A stretch of 64,000 bases of DNA from JAGLOK01 sp963677605 (GTDB lineage Bacteria; Bacillota; Clostridia; Christensenellales; UMGS416). Below, in pieces: positions 8,126 to 16,924 of this stretch. Position 1 is the first letter of the stretch, and every line of letters starts with the position of its first letter. Made by a program: the position numbers and the translations under genes. The notes beneath the pieces were generated by a model. The model had not been told where the DNA came from. It saw only the letters and a list, made by a program, of their open reading frames with translations, and searched no databases. The stretch is from NCBI GenBank assembly GCA_963677605.2, contig CAXXDX010000003.1, positions 62,001-126,000 on the forward strand. Direction: 5' to 3'.

Positions 8126-9074
8126 TATATTGGTTAGGACTGAAAATCTTAAGAAATACTTTAAGATAAGAGAAAGTATTAATAGAAAAAAAGTAATTCG
8201 CGCTGTAGACGGCATAAATCTTTCAATAGTAAAAGGAGAAACAATGGGCTTGGTGGGCGAGTCGGGATGCGGGAAATCCACGCTCGGACGGACAATCTTG
8301 AGGTTATTGGAGCCTGATGAAGGGAAGATATATTTTGGCGAAAATAATATAATCTCTGGAGATATGAAAAAATATCGCAAGAAAATGCAGATAATATTTC
8401 AAAATCCTATGGGAGTGCTGGATCCCCGCACACGTGTACACGACAGTGTGGCTGAAGGTTTGAGGATTCATAAAATAGGCGATTCCAATAAAGAGCGAAA
8501 AGAAATAGTATTGGAACTTTTAAACAAGGTTGGACTAAGTTCAAAGCACTTACTGGGATATCCTCATGAGTTTTCGGGGGGGCAGCTTCAAAGGATAGGA
8601 ATCGCCCGTGCATTGGCTCTAAATCCTGAGTTTATAATATGTGATGAGGCTGTATCGTCTCTCGATGTATCATATCAATCGCAGGTCATAAATCTTCTCG
8701 AGGAAATGCAGGATAAAATGAAACTCACTTATTTATTTATTTCGCATGACATATCTGTAGTACGGCATATATCAGATCGGATTGCTGTAATGTATATTGG
8801 AAAGATTGTAGAAATGGGAGAAACAAATGAAATAATTTTTCACGCGATGCATCCTTATACCAAGGCACTTCTTTCTGCTGTACCGGTACCCGATCCCCAA
8901 AAAAGCAGGGAAAGAGAGCATACATTTCTAGATGGTGATGTATGGGAAATACCGGATAGAGGATGCTTGTTTCTGCCGAGATGCCCTGATTCTAAGCATA
9001 TATGTTCTCGCATCGAGCCGGAACTAAAAGAGATATCACATAAGCATTATTGTGCCTGTCATTTATATAAGTAA
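8115..9074 (+). CDS. Peptide-type ABC transporter ATPase (DppF-like)
   Basis: A 319-residue OppF/DppF-type ATPase: Walker A GESGCGKSTLGRTILRLL, signature FSGGQLQRIGIARAL, Walker B FIICDEAVSSLD (Ala in place of the usual Pro after Asp-Glu) and H-loop ISHD. The C-terminal domain ends with Cys-rich CLFLPRCPDSKHICSR. The ATG is preceded by GAAGGAG and lies within the end of the DppD-like gene. Last gene of this transporter; a new promoter starts about 90 bases downstream. Confidence 0.93.
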   Translation: MSNDILVRTENLKKYFKIRESINRKKVIRAVDGINLSIVKGETMGLVGESGCGKSTLGRTILRLLEPDEGKIYFGENNIISGDMKKYRKKMQIIFQNPMGVLDPRTRVHDSVAEGLRIHKIGDSNKERKEIVLELLNKVGLSSKHLLGYPHEFSGGQLQRIGIARALALNPEFIICDEAVSSLDVSYQSQVINLLEEMQDKMKLTYLFISHDISVVRHISDRIAVMYIGKIVEMGETNEIIFHAMHPYTKALLSAVPVPDPQKSREREHTFLDGDVWEIPDRGCLFLPRCPDSKHICSRIEPELKEISHKHYCACHLYK

Positions 9075-9161
9075 TGGTATTTATCGTAGTTGTGGTATTT
9101 TGTTTTAAGTTTACGTTCTAAAACATTCTATATTTTTGCTCTGTAATATAACAAGTACTGC

Positions 9162-9202
9162 TTGACTTCAGAGTATACAATGTATATTATAGTGATATAT
9201 CA
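9162..9202 (+). promoter_or_regulatory. Strong promoter with overlapping operator upstream of the UroD-family gene
   Basis: TTGACT (9162-9167), 17 bases, TATTAT (9185-9190) form a near-consensus sigma-A promoter. The perfect dyad TGATATATCA at 9193-9202 would cover the transcription start, a position suited to repression. Related sites lie at 3358 and 11864. Confidence 0.65.
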
Positions 9203-9255
9203 GTTGTGTATTAGTTGGGATATTTCAAATACAAGTATAAAAGGGGAATAAGAAT

Positions 9256-10311
9256 ATGAAATTTGAACAGTGGAAAGTAATAGAAGATGCAATAAAAAAG
9301 CAAAATTCCGAAATTCCAAGCGCGTTAATAATAGACAGCCCTTGGATGCCGGGGTATTGCAATATTTCAACAATAGATTTTTACATGCAGATGGAGACGT
9401 GGGAAGATTCATATAATAAAATACACAGTGATTTTCCTGATACGATTTTCTTTCCGGACTGGTGGTCAGAGTTTGGAATGGCATGCGAGTCTTCAGCGTA
9501 CGGATGCAGGATATCTTTTTTTCACAATTCTCCTCCGAATGCTGAGCATATATATAAAAATATCGATGAATTCGCATCAAGTGATATTCCCTCGGTGCCT
9601 GATCCTAAGATGCATGGCTTGATGCCCCTTCTTTTAAGCCATCAGCGTAAAATACTCCCTAAATTGAGAGAAAACAGTGAAGATGTTTTTGTCGCCTCTA
9701 CGCGCGGTCCACTCACAATAGCATCGCATCTTATGCCGCTTACGGAACTTCTTATTGGTGTTAAGATATATCCGGAAAAGATACACGAACTGCTTAAAAA
9801 TACGACTGAGCTATGTAAAAGATGGCTTAAGGCTCAAATAGAACAGAATGATAATATAAAAGCTATATTAGTTTTGGATGATGTGACAGGCTTTTTCGGC
9901 GACGATGACTATAAAGAATTTGCACATCCTTATCTTAAAGCTATATTTGATGAATTTAGTGATCTATATCATTTCTTTCACAACGATACTGATAATGATA
10001 TTTGCTTCCCTTACATTGAATCGCTTGGTGTAGATGTTTTCAATTTTACCTATGGTAAGGATATAGCGTCAGCACGTGAAAAAATAGGAGAAAAAGTATG
10101 TTTGATGGGAAATGTACCTCCGATGGCTCTTGTTAATAAAACGCCTTCTGAAGTGGCGGAAATGACAAAAGAGGCTATTGAGAAATATACTAAGGCAAAT
10201 GGCGGAAAGAAAGGCCTTATCCTAAGTGTCGGAGGAGGAGTTCCTATGGACGCCAAAAAAGAAAATATCCAAGCTTTAATTGAAGAAACAATAAAATTTA
10301 ACCGAAAATAA
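9256..10311 (+). CDS. UroD-family protein, not HemE
   Basis: A 351-residue member of the uroporphyrinogen decarboxylase superfamily (TIM barrel). The HemE signature (RxPxWxMRQAGR) is absent, so it does not serve heme synthesis. Recognisable family blocks are STRGPLTIASHLMPLTELLI (about 154-173), FFHNDTDND (about 234-242) and SVGGGVPMDAKKENIQALIE near the end. The zinc motif HxC of corrinoid methyltransferases (MtaA/CmuA type) is not seen; the matching place reads HNDTDN. No corrinoid protein gene is nearby. It lies between a Dpp-type transporter and an MFS carrier and has its own strong promoter, so it probably acts on an imported compound by an unknown reaction. Confidence 0.8.
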   Translation: MKFEQWKVIEDAIKKQNSEIPSALIIDSPWMPGYCNISTIDFYMQMETWEDSYNKIHSDFPDTIFFPDWWSEFGMACESSAYGCRISFFHNSPPNAEHIYKNIDEFASSDIPSVPDPKMHGLMPLLLSHQRKILPKLRENSEDVFVASTRGPLTIASHLMPLTELLIGVKIYPEKIHELLKNTTELCKRWLKAQIEQNDNIKAILVLDDVTGFFGDDDYKEFAHPYLKAIFDEFSDLYHFFHNDTDNDICFPYIESLGVDVFNFTYGKDIASAREKIGEKVCLMGNVPPMALVNKTPSEVAEMTKEAIEKYTKANGGKKGLILSVGGGVPMDAKKENIQALIEETIKFNRK

Positions 10312-10415
10312 TCGGCAGATTTATTACTTGATTTATAATAGTTATTTATACATATGTATTGATATCAGTTTGTAGACTCTATACGATAAGAAATCTGTTT
10401 ATATAAGGAGTAAAT

Positions 10416-11606
10416 ATGCCGAACAATCCAAAAGAAAAACTTTGGAATAGCTACTTCGTTACTATTCTTATAATAAATACATTTACATCAATGGGATTCA
10501 GCATTGTAATGCCTATAGTTGCAAAATACGCAATATCGCTCGGTGCTACGGTAGCGTTTGCTGGGGTTATTGCTGGCTTCTTTTCAATAACAGCGCTTAT
10601 AGGAAGGCCGTTTTCAGGGCTTATTGCAGACAAGTTCAATAAAAAATATGTAATGCTTTTTGCGACTGGAATGCTAGCAGTGTCAACACTGGGATATGGG
10701 ATATCTAAAAGCACATCTGTGCTTTTATTTTTTAGGATTTTGCATGGTTTGGCATTTTCAGTAAGCGGAACTGCGAGCATATCTTTGGGAACAGCGTTTA
10801 TACCACATGATAGGCTTGGGGAAGGAATTGGTTTTTTAGGTATAGGCTTTATTTTATCAAGAGCGGTAGGGCCTAATATCGGCATAGTTTTGCTAGAAAA
10901 CTTCGGCTATTCTTCGGTATTTATTGCAGGATTTGTGATAGTCGCATTATCAGCGATTATGATGATATTTATCAAATATACCCATGAAAAAGAAGAGAAA
11001 GATGAACAATCAACTGAGAAATTTAAACTTAAGTTCAGTGACTTGATTGCAAAAGAACTTCTGGTACTTACGATTGTTGTGGGATCTATCTCTGTAATGA
11101 ACGGACTGATAAGCAGCTTTTTAATCAACCTCAGTGATGAAAAAGGAATAGCCGGAATTGGTATGTATTTTACGGTAAATGCGCTTGTTCTTCTGTTTAT
11201 ACGGCCGTTTGCGGGAAAATTAATAGATAAAAAAGGACTGGCTTTTATAGTGTTCCCGGCTTTCACATTAGCTATAGTAGCTGCTATTTTAATAGGTCTT
11301 GCGACCTCTTTGTGGATGATACTTATAGCGGCATTCTTCTATGCTGTGGGACAAGGAGCGAGTCAGCCGGCTTTTCAGGCGACATGTATAAAAAAACTTG
11401 GCCGAAAAAGGGTGGGAGTAGCGACTAGTACCTACTATATAGGGGCAGATATAGGAAATGGACTGGGGCCTATGATAGGAGGGGTAATTGCGGGTTCGTT
11501 TGGATTTAGCTGTGTGTATATATTCGGCGCAGGAATACTTCTGGCAGGAATGATGTTATTTTTCTTCTATAACAGAAAAGAAAAACGAGGAATTAAAATA
11601 GAGTAA
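10416..11606 (+). CDS. MFS transporter
   Basis: A 396-residue major facilitator with 12 predicted membrane segments. The loop 2-3 signature GLIADKFNKKYVM and its counterpart GKLIDKKGLAFIV in the second half mark MFS_1-type carriers (drug or sugar efflux-like). It follows the UroD-family gene by 104 bases; the ATG has AAGGAG upstream. The start of the gap also has TGATATCAG at 10360-10368, a shortened form of the dyad seen at 9193. The substrate and direction of transport are not predictable. A similar 400-residue carrier is at 21837. Confidence 0.88.
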   Translation: MPNNPKEKLWNSYFVTILIINTFTSMGFSIVMPIVAKYAISLGATVAFAGVIAGFFSITALIGRPFSGLIADKFNKKYVMLFATGMLAVSTLGYGISKSTSVLLFFRILHGLAFSVSGTASISLGTAFIPHDRLGEGIGFLGIGFILSRAVGPNIGIVLLENFGYSSVFIAGFVIVALSAIMMIFIKYTHEKEEKDEQSTEKFKLKFSDLIAKELLVLTIVVGSISVMNGLISSFLINLSDEKGIAGIGMYFTVNALVLLFIRPFAGKLIDKKGLAFIVFPAFTLAIVAAILIGLATSLWMILIAAFFYAVGQGASQPAFQATCIKKLGRKRVGVATSTYYIGADIGNGLGPMIGGVIAGSFGFSCVYIFGAGILLAGMMLFFFYNRKEKRGIKIE

Positions 11607-11814
11607 AACTCTAAGTAAATATTCTATTTAAAAGCAGTTGACAGCTCTTATGGAAATAATGTAAAAATAACCAAGTTAAGCTTAATGCTAAAGACCTAGT
11701 AACCTATCGCATTTGTATTATCAAAGCAAATAAAGTAAGCAATACCAAATAAATCAATAATAATAAGTAGTGAAACACATATTTAAAAAACTTTAGGCAA
11801 ATCAAACAAAATAA
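11607..11814. other. Gene-free stretch with a small dyad
   Basis: AT-rich spacer between the MFS carrier and the dehydrogenase operon promoter. A TTAAGCTTAA palindrome lies at 11676-11685. No gene, terminator or RNA is evident. Confidence 0.3.
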
Positions 11815-11875
11815 TAGTTGAATAATTAAACTATATGCTATATAATATACGATATAAACATAACTGATATATCAG
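11815..11875 (+). promoter_or_regulatory. Promoter with two dyad sites for the dehydrogenase-Dpp operon
   Basis: TTGAAT (11818-11823), 17 bases, TATAAT (11841-11846) is a strong sigma-A promoter. A 19-base near-palindrome TAGTTGAATAATTAAACTA (11815-11833) covers the -35 box and shares 15 bases with the site at 2533. The perfect 12-base dyad CTGATATATCAG (11864-11875) lies just downstream of the start region, as at 3358 and 9193. Two different regulators may act here, one MarR-like and one GntR-like; this is inference. Confidence 0.65.
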
Positions 11876-11919
11876 ATAAATACAATTTACACAAAACACG
11901 TATTTGAGGAGAATTTTAG

Positions 11920-12954
11920 ATGAAAGTTTCTTGTGTATTAAAACCAAATGTTATTGAGTTTCAAAATCGTGAAAAGGCAAGGGTCATTGAAGAAGATGAT
12001 GTACTTGTTAAAATAAAATGTGTTGGTATATGCGGATCTGATATTCATATTTTTCATGGGACAAATCCATTTGCAAAATACCCAAGAGTATGGGGGCATG
12101 AATTTACAGGTGAAGTTGTCGAAACAGGCTCACAAGTAAAAAAACTAAAAGTAGGAGACCACATTGTAGCTGAACCTTTTTTAAACTGCGGAGAATGTTA
12201 TGCTTGTAAAAATGGCAGAGGAAATGTATGTGAAAATTTACAGGTATATGGCGTTCATGTAGATGGCGGATGCCAAGAATATATTACATTAAAAGCAAAA
12301 AAAGCTCATAGAATAAAAAAATCTATTCCTTGGGAGACTGCAGTGCTTGCAGAACCTTTAACAATTGGATTTCAAGCTGTTGAACGAGGAAGAGTTCAAA
12401 AAGGCGATTTAGTATTGATAATGGGGGCAGGGACTGTTGGATTATGCTGTTTGATGGCAGCAAAATACAAAGAAGCTAAAGTAGTAATTACAGATTTATT
12501 TGATAAAAAATTAGAATATGCCAAATCACTTAATGCGGATTATACAATAAACGTCAATACAAAGAATCTTGAGGATGAGATTAATAAAATAACTAATGGA
12601 AAAGGCCCAAATGTAATTCTTGATGCAGTATGCACGAAGGAAAGCTTAGAAACTGCAATTGAATATGTATCACAGGCTGGAAGAGTTGTTGAACTTGGTT
12701 ATGCTGATATTGCATCAGAGGTTCCGCATGTCACATTAATGAAAAAAGAAGTTGACTTAATGGGCTCAAGACTTCAATCTGATCGATTTGAAGAGGCAAT
12801 TGATTTCATTGAGAAAAATCAAGAACTTATAAAAGATTTTATTACAAAGAAGTTTTCATCGAAAGAGATTGAAGAAGCATTTCGTTATGTTTCTGAAAAC
12901 AATGAAGATATTAGAAAAGTTCTAATAAGTATGGATTTGGAACTGATGGAGTAA
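11920..12954 (+). CDS. Zn-dependent medium-chain dehydrogenase
   Basis: A 344-residue MDR-superfamily polyol/alcohol dehydrogenase. The catalytic-zinc region is CVGICGSDIHIFHG and GHEFTGEVVE. The structural zinc loop is CGECYACKNGRGNVCENL. The Rossmann motif GAGTVGLCCLMAAKY binds NAD(P). It resembles L-gulonate/L-galactonate 5-dehydrogenase, threonine dehydrogenase and sorbitol dehydrogenase relatives; the substrate is uncertain. It is first in an operon with the second Dpp-type transporter, only 52 bases ahead of the permease and without a terminator, so it probably oxidises a compound derived from the transported substrate. Confidence 0.88.
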   Translation: MKVSCVLKPNVIEFQNREKARVIEEDDVLVKIKCVGICGSDIHIFHGTNPFAKYPRVWGHEFTGEVVETGSQVKKLKVGDHIVAEPFLNCGECYACKNGRGNVCENLQVYGVHVDGGCQEYITLKAKKAHRIKKSIPWETAVLAEPLTIGFQAVERGRVQKGDLVLIMGAGTVGLCCLMAAKYKEAKVVITDLFDKKLEYAKSLNADYTINVNTKNLEDEINKITNGKGPNVILDAVCTKESLETAIEYVSQAGRVVELGYADIASEVPHVTLMKKEVDLMGSRLQSDRFEEAIDFIEKNQELIKDFITKKFSSKEIEEAFRYVSENNEDIRKVLISMDLELME

Positions 12955-13006
12955 CTATTTAGGAGACAATAAAACATAACATATAAATATAGTTGGAGGA
13001 TAGAAC

Positions 13007-13996
13007 ATGGCATGGTATATATTCAAGCGAATCCTGATGATGATTCCAGTACTTCTGGGTGTGACTTTGATAATATTTTCTTTGCAGCTAGTTACACCTG
13101 GTGACCCTGCTAGGCTGATTTTGGGAGATGAAGCTCTAGAAGAGGAAGTTCAGCAATGGAACGAAGACCGTGGACTTAATGATCCATTTTTTGTTCAGTA
13201 TTTCAGATACGTTTGGAATATTGCGACAAAAGGTGATTTTGGTTCTTCATGGAGAACTGGTAAGTCCATTACTCGCTCAATTATTGAAAGATGGCCTACA
13301 ACATTCCTGCTAGCAACATTGTGTACTTCAATGGCAGTTGTATTTGGAATGATTTTAGGAATCATTGCAGCTAAGAACCGAAGTACATGGGTAGATTCTT
13401 CTATTAGAGTATTTAGTATGGTGGGTATATCTATGCCAAACTTCTGGTTTGCACTATTGCTGATTCTTTTATTTGCTGTAAAATTACGTTGGCTTCCTGT
13501 TTCTGGGTTTTATGGGGTGAAATATTGGATACTGCCAGTAATAACTATAGGTCTTCTTGGATCAGCTGGGCAAATGCGTATGGTTAGAGGTTCATATCTA
13601 GACAACAGTAATGCCGATTTTGTTCGAACAGCTAAAGCGAAAGGTCAGACTGAAAAAGTAATTACTCGTCATCACATTCTAAGAAATGCTCTTGTACCTA
13701 TTATAAACAGTGCAGGTATGTACTTCGCAATAAATATGAGTGGAACGATGATATTGGAACAAATTTTTGCAATACCGGGTTTAGGAAGCCTAATGGTTGC
13801 AGCGATTAATGGCCGAGATTTTCCACAATTGCGAGCCAGTGTTTTGCTTGTAGCCATTACAGTGTCAACTGTCAACCTAGTTATTGATATTTTATATGCT
13901 GCGGTTGATCCGCGTATTAAAGCTGATTTTGAGAAGAATAATAAAATTAAAAAAATAATAAAAATTCTCATGGAAAGAGGTAGTGCTAATGCGTAG
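13007..13996 (+). CDS. Peptide/nickel-type ABC transporter permease (DppB-like), second set
   Basis: A 329-residue DppB-type permease with N-terminal WYIFKRILMMIPVLLGVTLI, VTPGDPARLILGD in the first extracellular loop, the docking loop RTAKAKGQTEKVITRHHILR and the closing EQIFAIPGLGSLMVAAINGRD. The ATG has GGAGG upstream. Unlike the set at 5260, this one has a binding protein gene at its end. A basic 20-residue tail follows the last helix. Confidence 0.94.
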   Translation: MAWYIFKRILMMIPVLLGVTLIIFSLQLVTPGDPARLILGDEALEEEVQQWNEDRGLNDPFFVQYFRYVWNIATKGDFGSSWRTGKSITRSIIERWPTTFLLATLCTSMAVVFGMILGIIAAKNRSTWVDSSIRVFSMVGISMPNFWFALLLILLFAVKLRWLPVSGFYGVKYWILPVITIGLLGSAGQMRMVRGSYLDNSNADFVRTAKAKGQTEKVITRHHILRNALVPIINSAGMYFAINMSGTMILEQIFAIPGLGSLMVAAINGRDFPQLRASVLLVAITVSTVNLVIDILYAAVDPRIKADFEKNNKIKKIIKILMERGSANA

Positions 13997-14894
13997 GAAA
14001 AATAGTAAATTGAATGCAGAACAAATTGAAGTTTCACACAAAGATATTAAACGAAGAAGCGTAATGCAAGAATCTATGCATAGACTTGTTAGAAATAGAT
14101 TGGCAATGTCAGGTGCTGCTGTAATTGTTGTTATTACAATATTGTGCCTTTTGGCACCGATAATTAGCCCTGAGGGATATGATTCACAAGATGTTTTAAA
14201 TAAATTTCAGCCACCAAGCAAAGAATATCCTTTTGGAACTGATAGTTTAGGGCGCTCAATGCTTGCGAGGATATTATATGGTGGGAAATATTCTCTATCC
14301 GTTGGAGTTATAGCAACTGCATTCTCTGGAGTGTTAGGCATAGCATTGGGTTCTATAGCTGGATTCTATGGAGGGAAAGTAGACCATTTCGTAATGCGTT
14401 TCTTGGATATATTTAGCTCAATTCCGAATCTGTTGATGGCAATAGCGATTTCTGCTGCTCTAGGTGGTGGTTTAATGAACTGCATTTGGGCGATAGCGAT
14501 ATCAAGCACTCCTCGTATTGCGCGAGTAGTTAGAGGACCGATTCTGGCAGTTAAATCAACTGAATATGTCGAGGCTGCAAGAGCTATAGATGCACGGGAC
14601 GGAAGAATAATAAGGAAACATATTCTACCTAATGTTTTGTCACCATTAATAATAACACTTACAGCAAATGTTGCATTTGCAATTCTAATTGCAGCAATGT
14701 TAAGTTTTCTAGGACTTGGAGTACAGCCACCAACACCGGAATGGGGTTCTTTGGTTTCGACATCGAGACAATATATTAGAGAGTATCCATATTTAGTTAC
14801 ATTCCCCGGAATAGCGATAGCGGTTACTGTACTTTCTATGAACCTTTTTGGAGATGGGTTACGGGATGCTCTTGATCCAAAATTAAAATATTAA
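13989..14894 (+). CDS. Peptide/nickel-type ABC transporter permease (DppC-like), second set
   Basis: A 301-residue OppC/DppC permease with hallmarks YPFGTDSLGRSMLARILYGG, docking loop EAARAIDARDGRIIRKHILP and LSFLGLGVQPPTPEWGSL. I place the start at the ATG at 13989, eight bases after GAGG and overlapping the preceding stop by 8 bases. A GTG at 13983 in the same frame is too close to the ribosome site. Confidence 0.93.
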   Translation: MRRKNSKLNAEQIEVSHKDIKRRSVMQESMHRLVRNRLAMSGAAVIVVITILCLLAPIISPEGYDSQDVLNKFQPPSKEYPFGTDSLGRSMLARILYGGKYSLSVGVIATAFSGVLGIALGSIAGFYGGKVDHFVMRFLDIFSSIPNLLMAIAISAALGGGLMNCIWAIAISSTPRIARVVRGPILAVKSTEYVEAARAIDARDGRIIRKHILPNVLSPLIITLTANVAFAILIAAMLSFLGLGVQPPTPEWGSLVSTSRQYIREYPYLVTFPGIAIAVTVLSMNLFGDGLRDALDPKLKY

Positions 14895-14906
14895 TAGGAG
14901 ACGTTT

Positions 14907-15926
14907 ATGTCAGTTGAAAAAAATATAAAAACGAAAACAAGCAGTAATGAAGTTTTGTTATCAATAAAGGATCTTTCTGTCTATTACATAGGAGAAGAGA
15001 TTGGTACATGCAAGGCTGTTAATGAAGTCTCATTTGATATAAAAGAAGGAGAAACTTTAGGTTTAGTTGGAGAAACTGGAGCAGGGAAAACAACTATTGC
15101 GTATAGCATAATGCAATTATTACAGAGCCCTCCGGGTAAAGTAATGAATGGTGAAATTTATTTTAAAAACAGAGATTTATTAAAGCTGAAAGAAAAAGAT
15201 ATGCTGAAAGTTCGAGGCACACAGATATCTATGATATTTCAGGATCCAATGACAGCTTTAAATCCTATAGATAGAGTTGGCGATCAAGTTCGGGAAGCGA
15301 TACTTTTGCACAATAAATGCAGCAAAGCAGAAGCAGCTGAAATGGCATGCGAAATGCTTGAACTTGTAGGTATTGAAAGGAGCAGATATAGAGATTACCC
15401 TCATCAATTTTCAGGTGGTATGAAACAAAGGGTGATAATCGCGATGGCGCTCTCATGTAACCCTGCATTACTAATTGCTGATGAACCCACAACGGCATTG
15501 GATGTTACTATACAAGCGCAGGTTTTGGACATGATGAAAGATTTGCGTAATAAGTATAAAACATCTGTACTAATGATTACTCATGATTTAGGTGTAGTTG
15601 CAAATATGTGTGACAATGTTGCCGTAATTTACGCAGGAGAAATTGTGGAAATAGGTGATAAGTATCAGCTGTTTAACAACACTTCTCATCCTTACACAAT
15701 AGGATTATTTGGATCTTTACCAAGTATAAATAAAGAGCATACGAGACTAAGGCCTATAAAAGGTGCTATGCCTGATCCGTCAGATCTTAAAAAAGGATGT
15801 AATTTTGCAGACAGGTGTGATTATTGCCAGCCAGAATGCAGAGAACACGATATAGAAATACGGGAAATAGAACCTGGCCATTGGGTTCGTTGTGACTTTG
15901 CGGAAAAAATGGAAAGGGAAGTGTAA
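14907..15926 (+). CDS. Peptide-type ABC transporter ATPase (DppD-like), second set
   Basis: A 339-residue ATPase: Walker A GETGAGKTT, signature FSGGMKQRVIIAMAL, Walker B LLIADEPTTALD, H-loop ITHD. The C-terminal oligopeptide domain has the cysteine cluster CNFADRCDYCQPEC. ATG with TAGGAG upstream. It pairs with the DppF-like protein that starts two bases after its stop. Confidence 0.94.
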   Translation: MSVEKNIKTKTSSNEVLLSIKDLSVYYIGEEIGTCKAVNEVSFDIKEGETLGLVGETGAGKTTIAYSIMQLLQSPPGKVMNGEIYFKNRDLLKLKEKDMLKVRGTQISMIFQDPMTALNPIDRVGDQVREAILLHNKCSKAEAAEMACEMLELVGIERSRYRDYPHQFSGGMKQRVIIAMALSCNPALLIADEPTTALDVTIQAQVLDMMKDLRNKYKTSVLMITHDLGVVANMCDNVAVIYAGEIVEIGDKYQLFNNTSHPYTIGLFGSLPSINKEHTRLRPIKGAMPDPSDLKKGCNFADRCDYCQPECREHDIEIREIEPGHWVRCDFAEKMEREV

Positions 15927-15927
15927 T

Positions 15928-16884
15928 ATGGGAGCTATATTAGAGGTCAATGAATTAAAAAAATATTTTAATGTAAATGCTGGAACTTTGCACGCAGTTG
16001 ATGGAGTAACCTTTAAGATAAATGAAGGAGAAACTCTTGGAGTTGTTGGAGAGTCTGGATGTGGCAAATCTACCCTTGGTCGCACTATTCTTCATTTATT
16101 AGAGAACTCAGGTGGGCAAATGTTATATAAAGGTGAGGATATAACAACTGTTAATCGTAAAAAGTTAAGCGAACTAAGAAGAAAAATGCAGCTGATATTC
16201 CAAGATCCATTCTCGTCATTAAATCCAAGGATGACGGTATATCAACAACTTGCTGAGCCACTTTTGATTAGAGGAGCAAAAAAGAACAGCCCTGAAACAG
16301 AAAAGAAAATATATGACATGATGGATACTGTTGGCTTAGCGAGAAGGCTTGTAAACACATATCCTCATGAGCTTGACGGTGGTAGAAGGCAGAGGATAGG
16401 TGTAGGTCGTGCATTAATCCTAGATCCAGAATTTGTAGTATGTGATGAACCAGTTTCTGCTTTGGATGTATCTATTCAAGCACAGATAATTAATCTTCTT
16501 TTAGATATTCAACAAGAAAGAAAATTAACATATATCTTTATAACGCATGATTTGTCTGTTGTTAGATTTATATCGGACAAAATACTTGTTATGTATCTTG
16601 GTCAGATGGTTGAGTATGCTACATCAGATGAAATATTTGATGATCCAATACACCCATATACACAAGCGTTATTATCAGCACTTCCAATACCGGATGTTAA
16701 TGTAGAAATGAACAGGATCGTTCTAGAGGGTGAAGTTACATCACCTATAAACCCGACACCATGCTGTAGGTTTGCAAAAAGATGTTTATATGCAAAGGAT
16801 AAATGTTATTGCGAAGAACCTGAGTTAGTTGAAATTAAACCAGACCACTTTGTTAGGTGCCATTTTGATAAGTTTGAAGCCTAG
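15928..16884 (+). CDS. Peptide-type ABC transporter ATPase (DppF-like), variant signature
   Basis: A 318-residue OppF/DppF-type ATPase. Walker A is GESGCGKSTLGRTILHLL, Walker B FVVCDEPVSALD and the H-loop ITHD. The ABC signature reads LDGGRRQRIGVGRAL rather than LSGGQ: the Ser that contacts the ATP gamma-phosphate is Asp. The partner ATPase and the DppF-like protein at 8115 have normal signatures, so the two composite sites of this transporter are likely unequal. I chose ATG 15928, eight bases after AAAGGGA, over an in-frame upstream codon inside the DppD-like gene. Confidence 0.92.
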   Translation: MGAILEVNELKKYFNVNAGTLHAVDGVTFKINEGETLGVVGESGCGKSTLGRTILHLLENSGGQMLYKGEDITTVNRKKLSELRRKMQLIFQDPFSSLNPRMTVYQQLAEPLLIRGAKKNSPETEKKIYDMMDTVGLARRLVNTYPHELDGGRRQRIGVGRALILDPEFVVCDEPVSALDVSIQAQIINLLLDIQQERKLTYIFITHDLSVVRFISDKILVMYLGQMVEYATSDEIFDDPIHPYTQALLSALPIPDVNVEMNRIVLEGEVTSPINPTPCCRFAKRCLYAKDKCYCEEPELVEIKPDHFVRCHFDKFEA

Positions 16885-16924
16885 ATGGCTTTGAAATAAA
16901 ACATGAGGATTGAAGGAGGATATT

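Noticed and set aside
9256..10311. hemE uroporphyrinogen decarboxylase
   Set aside because: The arginine-rich HemE active-site signature is absent and no heme genes are nearby; only superfamily membership is supported.
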